Source: Enoplosus armatus (Eukaryota > Chordata > Actinopteri > Centrarchiformes > Enoplosidae). From it: a DNA stretch of 64,000 nt. Position 1 is the first letter of the stretch. Each line of letters starts with the position of its first letter. Positions 1 through 12,396 of the stretch are shown here, in pieces. The notes below the pieces were generated by a model that was not told the DNA's origin, did not search any database, and was given only the letters and a program-made list of their open reading frames with translations. The stretch lies in the NCBI RefSeq assembly GCF_043641665.1, contig NC_092183.1:4861501-4925500 (forward strand), given 5' to 3'. A program made the position numbers and the translations under genes.

Positions 1-1088
1 CCTCTCCTGGTAATGAGAACGCTTTGTCACTCATTAACACCTCTACCATTCGGGCCTTGTAAAAAGAGAGCACAAGGCAAGCATTTGCATTTTTTCTTGC
101 CACCAGAAACAGTTTCTTTTGATGAGGTGGAGAGAATGAAGGGGAGAACGAGAGAGCAGTCAATTGCCAGCTACACTGGGAATGGTGATTGTGCGAAACA
201 ATGGTGTATGAAAAAGGGATTCAGGGACATTTGATGAGAATATCCTCGATGCTGAAAGCAGCCTATTTTCCTGAAGAGCATGTTGCTTTTTTCATTGCCG
301 CAATCATGCACCAACACCATGGCTGTATACATGTACATCCTAGATGTACTCGCTTGATGTCAGGCACTGTATCACTGTATTCTACCCAGTGTTGTTGGAG
401 ATGCAGAGTTTTCAGGTAATTAAATGTTTTACTCATTCAACTGAAGTGAATGGAAGTGATTCATTTCTTTGGCTCTTTTTCAAGTGAACCAGATTCCTTC
501 ACTCACTGTAGCAAACGCTCCGTTTCTAGAAGGAAGCCAGTGTCAGTGGCTTGTGGTTTCATGTTATGATTAACATCGGTCGCTCTATTAAATTGGGCTG
601 CTGCCGGCCAATTAGCAAGATAACAATCCAAAGTACAAATGCCTTTCTCAACAGAGGAGACTTTTCTCAGGCAGCAACTTGCAGCGCTTTGTAATAGAGA
701 CAAGGAAATGGGAAATGAATCCACCTCATTAGCCACTTTTTACTAGATTGAAATGAATAAACACACAAACACAATATTTTTCATGCATTTCTTATCTTCC
801 TGGTCACTTTTGATCAATTCTTTTTTTGCTTATAGCCAGCGGACCTTGGTGGTTCATCTGTGCACCTAAAGAAAGTCAGTCACGACTGGATGAAGCTGCT
901 GTTCCGTCTTCTACCAGCTGACCTTGTGGTCCAAGTTGATAAACAGTTGCCTGGTGGTGATTATTACTCTTGACTATCAGATCCTCAGATACATGGTGAC
1001 AATCTCATGGACGCAGGGAACACTGCACTTTAGAGACAGTTTGACACTTTGTGATTAGTGATTATCAGAAAAGATTAAGTTGGAGAAT

Positions 1089-1393
1089 TTGTCAAGTCGT
1101 AGTCTTGAGTCACTCTCTTTCAGAATTCATTTTAAAGTCCTATTAATCACGTGCAAGGCTTTGCATGGTCTGGCGCAGGAATATAAAACCGAACTTCTAA
1201 TCTCTTATTGTCCTCAGAGGCCCCCTGAGATCCACCAATTTCGGTCTTTTAACTCAGAGTCCAGGTTAAAACTAAGCGTGATCAGGCTTTTGCTGTATTG
1301 GCTCTTTGGCTCTGGAAAAGCCTTCCACTTAGCATCAGGTCGGCTAAGACTGTCTCTGCTTTTAAATCTCATCTTAAAACCCATTTCTATTGA
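1089..1393 (+). pseudogene. LINE-2-like ORF2 C-terminal remnant, frameshifted
   Basis: The first part translates to RIHFKVLLITCKALHGLAQE, the block just after the reverse transcriptase in fish L2/CR1-type LINEs. From 1259 a different frame (+1 relative to the first) gives KTKRDQAFAVLALWLWKSLP, then SIRSAKTVSAFKSHLKTHFY and a stop at 1391-1393. Together these are the usual extreme C-terminus of such elements, so the copy is 5'-truncated with one frameshift between about 1200 and 1258. It is in the antisense orientation to srrm4. Family assignment (L2 against Rex-type) is uncertain. Confidence 0.75.
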
Positions 1394-1429
1394 ACGGCTT
1401 TTGTACTTTTGAACTATTATTTTGCTGTG

Positions 1430-4400
1430 TTCAAACCCACCATAGTCATGCATGAAAACTGCTGCTTCTTCAGTGATGTCAGTGCACAGACTCGGGGTCA
1501 TCTGGCAGCAAGTTGAAGCTGGTTTAACTACAGCAGCGACATCATCCGGCAAAGCATTGTGCTGGCTATCAAACACGTTCAAGGACACATTTCCTGGGGG
1601 ATTACTTTGTAGCATGAAGGACTGTTCAACATGCGTCGAGGAGATGTGAGAAAATGATTTGTGAAAACTTTGCAATTGTAAAAATCCTGTTTCTTAGGAG
1701 TACAAGATAAACCACTGTGCAGTGCTTCAGCATTTTATCAGCCTTAAAACTCATGCGTACAAATGACAAACTGGACTTCCAGGAGTGTGCTTCATCTTCT
1801 CACTATAGTAACTGTAGCCACATGCTACACTGTGCAAGATGAGTACATGAAAATACTGCGACAGAGTAAAGGCAGCGTACTACAGAGCGGCTCTGCTAAC
1901 GTCAGAAGAAATTAACACACTTTTATAAGGAAAATTAGCAGAGACGCAACATGAGACAGCAAAGGCAGCGTATATAATTTCTTAGTGATGCTGCCATCTA
2001 GTAACTGAATTGGTCTTGATATACTATCTTAGGAAGGGCTGGTAAATGTGAGTGCGCTGTGCCCATTTCACTGACGACATCTCTTGCGATTCCCCAGTAC
2101 TTAAGTTTATCTCGCTGCCATTTGGAGTTACTGATCAGAGAAGTCCTCTAGTGTAGAAAAAAAAGCTCTCTGTTTCAAGGACAAAAAAAAACAACCTATA
2201 AATCTTTCTCACCGCTCTTTTTTCATCAGATGTCTTTTCTCGCACGCACAAATCAGAAAAATGATTATCAGAAGTCTGCATGCCGGCGTGTTCGCCGTGC
2301 TCGCTGCTAAATTCAAAAACAAAGAGAAGCAGCCGCTGGGTAAAGTTCATCCAGAGAGGAGCGATTCATGTTTATGATCCTCTCTAACTGCTCAAATGCT
2401 GCTTCAGTCGTGTTTTACATATCACTGGCTGCTTCCCTGCTGTGTAACTGCAAAGGCTTTGAAAGTGTCAGATTAATTAAGAGGTTTCTTAAAAAGAAAT
2501 CTGCCTGAATTGATTTATCCCACCTCAGACTAAGACGCCTGAAAATGATTCTCAGTATGTGAAGGAGACTTTTGGTTCAAGGTGCTGGTGATGAAAAGAG
2601 AATGACACAGTGTGGAATTCCTCACAACATGTTTGTGTTTCTCCACCGGGTCCAACCTGATAAGACTGTTTACATTCCCCGCACCAGAATATAGAGATTA
2701 GCTCTGTTTTCTCACTGAGAGTCAAGCCCTGAAGGAGTTTTGCTGTACTGTAAAAAAAAAAAGGCTTGATCACAAGCAGTTAAATCAACAAAAGCACCCC
2801 CCCAAAACAAATAAAAACTTGACTGTGATCAACAATCCTGCATCTTTAAAAGGACGTTGATTTCTCGACTTTTACTTTGAGATCAGACATCCTTCTTGAT
2901 GGTTTTCACGTGCTCCTGTTGGGCATTTGTTAAACTCATAACGTCTGGCTCACCTCCTGGCCCTGCGACGACTGTGGTGCTTGCGTCCTTTTCCTCTGAT
3001 GCAGCCGTGTCTGTCCGCGGTGTCCACCCTGGTCTCCGCCGCCTTCCTCTCATCGGTCTTGAGCGGCTGGCAGGCTGTTGTCTCTAAGCTGTGAGGGAGG
3101 ACAAGAAGAGAAAACAATTTAGTTTTTGCTCTTCTCATGAGAACTTTCTAAAAGTGATTTTTCTAGTTGTCCACGCAGTCAACGCTTCCATCACACAATA
3201 GTGAGGAGGATTTAGCACGCTTGGTTAGCCTTTTTCCCTCTGGTCTACTGGATATGTGTTTCATTCCCCTCCATTTCTCCCTGCCAGCCATTCTCCGGGA
3301 AAATTAGAGGTCAGACATTTACCATTCAAATCGAGGTGTCAATTGAAATACAGTTATTTACATGCTTCAGTTGCCCTGACATTTTGGGAAATGGTGTTTT
3401 CTAACTCGTGCTGGGCAGATGCAGTCACGGGAGATGAATGGTTGAAGTTCTCCTTGAATGTTTTCCTATTTCTGATAAACCAGAGCTTATACAGTTTTAG
3501 TAATCAACATATATTAACACAAGCAAACAACTAGAAGTCGCACATTCAGCCTCGTGTTTGAACATATTTTCCGCAGTTATGAAATTGAGGTAAATTATTT
3601 CTGGCTTCCAAAAAATGCTGCTATAAGTCAGGTGTTTACTTCCACGTGAACCTGCCAAAAATCTTCATCCGTACAAATGTAGTTGCAGAACGAATGACTA
3701 AATAAACTGAATGATTAGATGTGAGCGCACAGCTCTAGCCCTGCTTATTATCTCCTGTTTTAGTCATGGGAGATTTGAGCGTAATTACACATTCTCCTCT
3801 TCTTCGAGTGGCTCCCGTCTGATTGTAATGAGAAGATAATCAGAGCCAGAGATTAGGCCATCAATGCTGCCGCCTCCTCTTCCCCCAGCGACAAGCAGGC
3901 AGGAGCCGTCGCTTTCCATCTTCCTCACCTTCGTTTCTTCCTCTGCTCCTCCGTATAAGAGGGAGAGCCCCCGGCAGGGAACTAATAATGTAAAACGGCA
4001 GACTGGGTGCTCCAACATGGCCGAGTGTTTGAAAGGTGATAGGGGAGATAAAGACGGCCACCGGAAGGATGATTAGTCTCATCAAGGAGGAGCTGATGGG
4101 AGAGGGGACCTTCAAATATCCTGGTGATTTCTCTAATATTCTCCTAGTGTTGTTGGAGATACAGATAAAAGTCAGATAATGTTGTTTTTCTGGATCGTTG
4201 TATGTCATTTATAGTGTTTGAGGAGACAAACTGAGAAATGACTCACAGTTATTCTTACAGTGGTTGATCGTTTCAGATGAAACTGTCAGACCACCATGAA
4301 TCTTACTTCACCATTGTTGGTTTTTATTTATGTAGCAGAGTGCAACCAGCAGGAGTGGGAGATCCGGATGAAATCCTCTATCACAGTACATGACATTTGA

Positions 4401-6800
4401 TATCGCAATATAAATATACTCTATGTCGTGATATAGTGCATTTTCTGGAAATTCTGAGAAATTGTTAATAGATGAAATATCCACGCAGGAATATCTGCTT
4501 GTGGGTAATCCACCTGACAAATCAAGGTACTTAAGTAATAAAAACCCAATAGACAGCTGACTTCTTGCCCAACATGTTCCCTGGCATTAAATTATAGGAG
4601 CACAGAGCGCTCTTCCCGGCACAAATGTAAACACGATGAAGTGAAGAAGGAATGATGTTGTCTGTGCTGTCAGGTGGAACGAGAGGCACCTCTTTTCTGA
4701 TCACCTGTGTGCATCGCGAAAGTCGTGGTTGATTGGAATTTATAAGTCTATGATTAGCTCATTTGTGACCATCACAAAAGGAAAATTATTTTTTAGACTG
4801 ATCCCAGCAAACACTAACACACTAGCACACCTTCTATCTGCAAACAGTAAGCACTGCGTCCTCTACCGCTACCCTCCCGCCTGGTTTCAGCTATTTGACT
4901 CCCTCCACCTCCTCTACCTCCTCTTGTATTAGCATTTAGAATTTTAATGTTTCTTTCGATTTGTGGTCATGTTCATTGAATGTACATCTATTTTAAAAAG
5001 AAATGTGGTAACCCTGCAAATGTGTCATTCCCTCAGCGGACATCCTGTAGGACTCGATTTGAATGGATTTTACTGATCTGATGTATCGTGAGAAATCCAA
5101 CTCAAGACAAGGATCTAGCAAAATCAGGGTCAGTCACAGCTTTAAAGCAGACCTTAGTTGTACGTGGAGGTCTTTGGCTGCTGAACACGTTTAGTGTGAC
5201 AAAAAGATATTGATGTTGCAGCCAGTGGTAATACATCCTGCGCAGATCTGGACAACATAAGCAATTTACTTGACACAGGAGAACAAAAGGCTGAAGCATT
5301 TGCGCTGTTGAACGCTCCGCTCTGTGTCCCTGAAAGTAGCCCCAAAGCTCCTTCTACTGGCCCTCTCTCTGCTTCTTTGTTATTCGCTGTCACTCTAAGA
5401 GCTTCGGTTGATGACTTCTAAATGGAATCGATTTCGCCATCACGGATGCGCATTCCCTTGATCCGCCCCTGCAATTTATGGGCAAAACTTTCCAAGCTAT
5501 AAGCATCTGGATTTATGTTTGTATCTGTCAAACAACACCTCCTTCTCTCTCTTGTACACTCTCGGTCTCTCCGGCATGGACGATCCTTTTATAGTCGCAA
5601 TTCATAACCAGGCAGCGGCTGAAGGTATTTAAAGGGACAATTCAAAGCACCAAACTGGCAAAAAGCTAAAATGCAAATACTGAGCGGATTAAGTGAGAGT
5701 ACTTCATGATGAAGAATTACGTGGACACTAATCCTCCAAAATCCTGACTGGATTTGTTTACCATAAAACAGGTAAAATGGAGTCATAGGCTGGGATCAGC
5801 TCCATTGCAATCCTTGCTGAAACATGGCAAGATGGGAAAGCCGCTCATTGAAACCATTGTGTGTGCACAGCAACACTGCAGACGCAGGTACCATCCCACT
5901 GACTTTTTGACCTCTTTCTCTCATCACATGTGTCATACTGTGCATGTAGCCCCCTTGGTGATGAGTAATTCTGTCACTGGAGGCTGAGGGGAGTGACCAC
6001 GCTGTGACTAGCTCTTGTTTCGGTCTTTGTCACAGAGGGAGCGTCTCACTCCTCTCAACTCTGTCATACACCGCTGCTGTTCACTGTCACGTGGATGGGT
6101 AACAAATACTGACAGATGGTGCACAAAAAACACGGCGCAAACAGGGAGGCGGCGCTTTTTTAAAGAGGGTGAGGATGTGATTTTCAACTGCGTTTCCAAA
6201 TTTGGATGGAGAGACGGGTGCAGTGCAAGGTGTGTTAGTATGTGACAATGCTGTCTCCTACGAAACATACTACTCATTTGCCAACTACGTTTTTCCAAAC
6301 CAGAAAGAGTGACACTCTTATAAAGCACAAATCTTAGGGAGGAAGTCAGGGTTGATGTTTGGGGGCAAAAGATATGTGACTTTGACACCAGAGACCAGGA
6401 TCTGCGTCCCACATGCTGTTAGTTTTAAGCTACTTAAAGGATAAATCTGGTGATATTCGATATTTTTCCAATTGTCAACAAATATGCAAGAAAATACGCA
6501 AACTGAAAATAAATTGATCCTACTAACAAGTGTTGTCTGTGTATTTTCTGTGATATATTTTATTCCTCTGTGCCAAAAACACATCAACGAGCCACACCAT
6601 TGCACTGTGTGACGCTCCTTTATTACAATGAACATGGGCACTGCAGGTCAAATGTTCAAATAGATGGCATGTCTAGTGTTGTCCTTTTACAGTATTTAAC
6701 CAAGACGAAATCTTTATCTAAACTTAAACAAGTGTTTTATTTGTCTGAATGTAACCATGAAAAGTTTTATATATATATAATATTGCATGGGAAACAAATG
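1430..6800. other. Intronic sequence, mostly no feature seen
   Basis: AT-rich, no coding region recognised. Only the short repeat fragment at 4390 is named. The part at 3740-4110 is repeat-poor with 'gattgtaatgagaagataat' and could be a conserved element. Confidence 0.5.
4390..4450. repeat. Short repeat fragment with 'tgatatcgcaata'
   Basis: 'gatatcgcaatataaatata' and 'gtcgtgatatagtgcatttt' resemble AT-rich fish repeats built on 'atatcg' strings. Only about 60 bp are left, so the assignment is weak. Confidence 0.3.
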
Positions 6801-6815
6801 AAACATTTTACAGTT

Positions 6816-7075
6816 TAGAGCTGAAACGATTAGTGGATCAAATCAACTATTTTGACAACCGATTAATCGTATTCTAAACACTGTGGTCTCAGCTTCTCAG
6901 CTGCGGTGATTTGATGCTTTTCTTTCTCATATGTGATATTAAACTGAATATCTTTGGGTGTTGTTCTGTTGGTCGAACAAAACAAGCAATTTCAAGACGT
7001 CACCTTCGACATTTAAGAAATGCTGATGCGCATTTCCCACTATTTCCTGACATTTTGTTGGCCAAACTGCGAATG
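6816..7075. mobile_element. MITE-like repeat family A, copy 1 (right end missing)
   Basis: It begins 'agagctgaaacgattagt', continues with 'ccgattaatcgtattc', 'tctttgggtgttgttctgtt', 'caagcaatttcaagacgtca' and ends near 'ttcctgacattttgttggcc'. The same landmarks in the same order recur at 43467 and 41563. The family carries inverted ends built of 'gctgaaacgatta/taatcg' motifs. The closing terminus is lost here. Confidence 0.65.
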
Positions 7076-8062
7076 TGTCACATTATCAACGGGTCTTTTT
7101 GGTCCAAAAACAAACAAAAAAAAACAGATAAAAGAGAAGGGAAACGCAGAATAAGTCTAACCTTTTCATCTATTTTTTCTAACCATCTGCTTGTCTGTTG
7201 AACTTCCAGCTCTGTGCTGCTCATAAAACATCATCGACTGCCAGAGCCACAGGAGGATCATCATAGTTTGTGTACAGTTTCATTGTCCACACCCCATTTA
7301 CCATGTAAAATTGAGATAAACTGCCACAATATCTGCCAGGAGCTGCGACTGTAATCTGCCAGCTGCTTTACACAACACCGGCTCGCTGTCGGAGGGCTCA
7401 TAGTCACATCAGCTGACATCGTACAGGTGTGCAAGAAGCATGCAGGCAGCCATTAAACTAACTAGCAAAACAGAGCTACACAGCTCCGGTGTTTGCATTA
7501 AAAATACGTCAAAATCACACCGGCGATTAACACAGATTGCATTCTCAGCTGCCTCAATTACATTTTGCAAGACATGTTTTCATCTGTACTCTGCTATTTC
7601 AAATTATGTGTTTACTCAGAGCGAGTGAAGAAAGCTGCCTGACAGTATCCTTCTGCAGGCCTTCTGGGGCCTGCAAGTGTCTGCAGAGCTGAATGAGTGT
7701 AGAGGATCTATGGGGACTCAACAAAACACACAGCACTCAAACGCAGCCTTTTCCTTCTAACCTTCTGTATATGGGATACCTCGCTGTGACAGAATGAGAT
7801 CTCACAAGATAGAGTTAAGAGACACTCGAGGGGCATTTGTACATTTTCAATTCTGTGATCTCATCTATTCCTGAAAGCACGAGCAGAGAAACTCCCTCTC
7901 AGTGTAAAGCAGTGAACTCCTGCCAACCTTTGCTTCTAGGGTCCATTTAGTTCAATTCATTCTGTTTAATTATACATGTGTGCACCACAAGTACAGTGCA
8001 CTGGATTATCCACAATTCAAAAATTAAAGCTGGTATCATATCCTCTGAACTATTGAATGGAT

Positions 8063-8547
8063 CAGTGGTTCCCACCCTTTTGGCTCGTGAACCCCACATT
8101 TTGGAAAATATGCTTGTTTGCTTATGCGGAGAGTTGAATGAGAGCTAACTTAGCGCAGTAACTTCATTAAGTCTTGCAACCAGCTGAGACTCCAGGAAAT
8201 GACCGCACTTAGTCCGGTACATAACCTCATATAAAACCACAAAGTGTTATTTTTACACTTTTTGTGTCTTAAACAAATGAGCTTCAACTTGACTAGCTAG
8301 CTGCAGAGGTGCTGGTTGGGAGATTTTGATACCTTTGGACAGAGCAAGGCTGCTGTAACTGTTTCCAATGATTGTGCTAAGCTAAGCTAACCAGCTGCTG
8401 ACGGCAGCTTTGTTTTTACCGTACACCGTACGTCCTTTAAAATGAGGAATGAATTTTGTCTTTCTGATCCCTTTAATCATCTTTTGACCCCTTACATTTC
8501 TATTAGGACCCTATTTGGTGCCCTGACCCCCAGATTGGGACCCATGG
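8063..8547. mobile_element. 'CAGTGGTTCCCA' element, copy 1 with inserted sequence
   Basis: The left end 'cagtggttcccacccttttg' and the right end 'cccccagattgggacccatg' are imperfect inverted repeats of each other, as in a fish element I recognise. The interior near 8374-8434 contains 'gctaagctaagctaaccagc' and 'taccgtacaccgtacg', which belong to another fish repeat, so the element seems composite or invaded. Confidence 0.6.
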
Positions 8548-10639
8548 GAATAGGTGATCTGCTAGTTCTTAAGAGTTTCATTAGTACTGGTTTCAGTGGA
8601 CAGATTTTGATCATGATCTTTATGGTGCTTTAGATGTGTCATCCACTGTGCTAAGAACATCATTCTTTTGTTTGGTATGAAACCTTTCAGATATGTGACT
8701 TTTTTTATTTTATAGATATAGTTTCCAGCCTCCAAAAGTTCATATTGGTCAACCCTCAGTTGCCATGCCATCCCTCACAGGTGCTCTGTCCTGCTGAGTG
8801 CTGAGAAGACTCGCGCCTAACAGAGCGAGTGAATAACAAACTGTGGCAAACGAGTCAGCATGGATCAATACGGCTAACCCTAAAGCAAAAACAGGGAAAC
8901 AACATCTGCCGATCGATAGATGATACGTCACTAACAAGAGGATGGAGAATTTCAAGCCAAAGAAAATGTACCATTCAATATGTACTTCCTAGATTTGAAA
9001 AGCACATATGATTTCAAACTCAATAAAGAAGTACAGTAATGTTGAAAAGGCCAAATTTTGGACAATTTCACGCTGGCAATTGTTTAATAAGGGTTGATCT
9101 TAACTGCAGAACTCTCGAATGAACTTTACTTCAGCACTACGTATATTGGAAAAAGATTTCCTCAGGGTGTCATCACTCTGTACAGTTGAGCGGCCCTCAG
9201 TCTAACAATCCAAACATCCTGATTATTCAAAGTGGAGGGTTGCCAAATTGTCCAAATTAGCGCTTAAGGAGCTCTGTTCTAAGTTACAAGCTTGTAAACA
9301 CGTCGAGGCTATCGGAGCTGATAATGGAGACCGAGGAAGGACTTGCACGACCTTCATCCTCTCTGAATACATTTGTGTAAGTAACGGTGAAGTGTGCAGA
9401 GCGGGGATGCTTATTTTTATTTTTTTAACCCCACATTTCCATAGATGATTTAAGAGTTCTCCAGCTAGTTGTGAGGTTCAGGGAGGCTAATAAACTTTTC
9501 ATTATCCCTGTCAGAGCCACCAGGAACAATTGATTAGAGTTATTATAGGAGTGATGATAGTTGAGATAATTACCAGGGAAAGAAATGATCTAATACCACA
9601 ATTAAAGCCCAAACATGGTGGTCCCAAGATACTTTGCCTTAATTTACACTGAGAGTGTTTATCCAAGTTTCAGACTCGAGTCAAGAACAACTTTATCACC
9701 CGACAAAGGACACAAGCGTCCAATTAAACCCACACGAAGCGAATCAAACCCATCCCTCACGAGGCTAACTCTTGAGGCACTCAAAACCCGTCCAAACTTT
9801 TCACTGCAAAGTGGATACTTTTGGGAGTTATTGATTAAATGTTAAGAGATTTTGAGGCAATCGTTCAGCTGAAGATCACACTCACAAACACGGGCATGCA
9901 ATCAAGCACTCCCAATCAATTAGGCACATAAGCAAAAGATCCAACCACTTAATCACTAAAGGGGCCATAAAAACTTGAGGGAAATGTCATTGAGTTTCTG
10001 TACTGAAGGCTTGAGGTTCAGAAATCTAGGAGGTACTTAAATGAACTTCTGAATTAGCTGGCATTTTTAGTCAAGTATAATCTAAAATATCTGACTATTC
10101 AACACTTATGTTGCCATCCAGTGTGCACTGCTGCTCTTGTGAAAAACGTTCTGGGGGTTGTCATGTCCCCTGGAACAAATCTGTTCATGTAAGAGTGCTG
10201 TTTCTTTTCTTATGGGTAAGAAAATCACCTCATGTATTCCCTCCCCAGCAGAGGGGATTTCTCTCCCAAACGTATGCAGATGGTTAATAGATTTTTGGTG
10301 ACATTGCTCCTTCCAGAATAAATTGCAAAGATGGATGCAAATCCTTTTGGGCGGCTGAGATCAGCCCCAAATTGGCCGCCTCTTCTTCCTTACAATGCAT
10401 CATGGGAAGGCAGAATGATAGAAGTGAACATCAAAGATTTAATGGCTGCTCAGCCCCAGTTAGGAGGTATCAGGGGCTCCAGGCAATTTCCCGTCTTTGC
10501 TAGTTTGCATCCAACATTAAGCTTTGACAGTACATTAGGCTGTAACAATTCAACGATGGCAGGAAGTTTTCTGTTTTAATTTCGAGGTTCACGACTTAAT
10601 AATATGTACTGAAGAGCTTCACACATTCAATCAACACGC

Positions 10640-11243
10640 AATGGTGGAAAGTAACAAAGTTTTGTTACTGCACTTCAGTACGATTTTGAAGGACTGGTAC
10701 TTTCCTTTTTAAGCTGCTTTATATTTCTTCTCCACTTTATTTCAGAGGAAAATATTGTACTTTTTTTCTCCCCTACATTTATTTTACAGCTATAGTTGTT
10801 TTACATAAAAACACATATGATAAGATAAAAAAACCCAAAACATGTTCTTCAAGATATAACCAGTGGCTTCCAACAGTTTTGGTTTGTGAACGCCTGAAAA
10901 AAAAGCAGTTCCTGTCATATTTCCCCTCTAAACTTCTCAGATGGTCTCCTTCTATTAACTGTTTGAGGCCAAAAGAGGAAAAATGATCTAATATCCTACA
11001 AAAAGCAAAGATTAAAGTAAAACAAATATATAATACAACCTTGTGTGGACTTTTCCTTCTTCTTTTCTACCCCGTTAATCATCTCACGACCCCCCTTCAT
11101 ATTGTGACCCTTTGGAAGAAATGCTGTTTACGCATCCATTCAGTCAGTCAGGAATACTTTTACTTTTGATACTTTAAGTACATTTTGTTTCTGTTATTTT
11201 AAATGGAGGACTTTTCCTTGAGTAAAGGATGTGAATACTTGTC
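10640..11243. mobile_element. 'CAGTGGTGGAA' MITE-like element, interrupted
   Basis: The left half (10640-10815) has 'aatggtggaaagtaac', 'gtact..ccactttatttcag' and 'ctcccctacatttattttac'. The right half (11152-11243) has 'acttttacttttgatacttt', 'aagtacattttgtt' and 'agtaaaggatgtgaatactt'. Between them lies a copy of the 'CAGTGGTTCCCA' element (10861-11117). The family ends are inverted repeats, but the right terminus is eroded. Confidence 0.6.
10861..11117. mobile_element. 'CAGTGGTTCCCA' element, copy 2, nested
   Basis: Left end 'cagtggcttccaacagtttt' followed by 'ggtttgtgaacgcc'; right part 'gttaatcatctcacgacccc' and 'attgtgaccctttgg'. The same order occurs in copy 1 at 8063. It splits the surrounding MITE-like element, so it inserted later. 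Confidence 0.55.
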
Positions 11244-11399
11244 ACACAGCTGTCGATGAACTAAATGTTATTTGTTGAAAACAAAGTGGATTACTTGATT
11301 GTACGTCCTATGTATGGTTGATAATGTGGCTTTGTGATTAAATTCGGAGAACAACTGGCCCTGATTGTTTCAATCAGTATGACTACATTGTCTAAGCTG

Positions 11400-12055
11400 A
11401 ACAACCTCGCCTCACTATCAGCCAATCAGCAATAGCGAGCCCTTTACCCTTCCAGCGGGTGAGTACGCCGCGAGCCAGAGTGACTTTGAAGACAAGTGAG
11501 GTTGGTTTATTCAATTATTGTGTCCTGATGATAAAATGGGAGCAACATAATGGCTTGATTAATTTCCTTATCACGGTGAGCACAAAGAGTAATTACAACC
11601 AAATCCACCGCTCGGTGAACCACACATCAATCAAATTAAAGCAGTCTCCACTCGGCAGCAATCACTTTCAAAGAGAACAAATGAGTCGATCGGCTCAGGC
11701 CTCCGCCTCCGGCCGGCGAAGTGTTTACCTGAGAGCTGTAACTCCGAGCAAAGGTTACTCAGGGTGAGTAGAAATCATGTCAGAAATCATAATAGAAATT
11801 GTGTATGCACAATTATAATGCCAGGGTGAGCGAGGCCGTGCGGGACCTCTGCAGATTTATTTGCCTAAAGCGGTCATTAAAGCTCAAGACAATCTTGACG
11901 ACTGGCTGCTTCAAACCAGCAGGGAAATTGTGCAAATGCGAGGCTGCGATCAAATGTCAACGCATAATAACATGAGCAACTCCACGACCTCCCAATCACA
12001 TCCACGACCGCAGAGAGGTATTCACAATGCTAATTTGCTCAGAGCAACTAACTGA
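11400..12055. promoter_or_regulatory. Candidate conserved non-coding element 1
   Basis: A stretch of about 650 bp with balanced composition, no microsatellite and no repeat landmark, and dense homeodomain-type cores (TTAATTTCC, TAATTA, ATTAAAG, TGATTAATT). It begins with 'gccaatcagcaatagcgagc'. It contrasts with the repeat debris on both sides. Such blocks in introns of neural genes are often enhancers. No alignment was possible, so this rests on texture alone. Confidence 0.3.
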
Positions 12056-12396
12056 ACTGATGGCGTAGTTACAAGAGTGTCCTGTTTAATATTTTGCTTT
12101 AATAATGTGTAAACCGCCTCTGTTCTCTTCTCTGTTATTGTGAGGTTGGTTAGCAGAGACTGAGTGAAGCTCTCTGGTTTAGTGGGTGGGATCAAAGCAG
12201 GAAGAAAACCGTGACCTCTGACCTCAGCACTCAGTCCTAACATGGCTGCTCATTAGGCCACTGGCAAGACTTGCTGATTTGAAATAAATGTTCTGTGCCA
12301 AAATCTAATGAAATTCGAAAGTAGGAAGTAAGAAATCGCTGCTTGATTATTATTTTTACAGATGTTAAGAAGCTTCAATATATTCTAAAAAATAAA

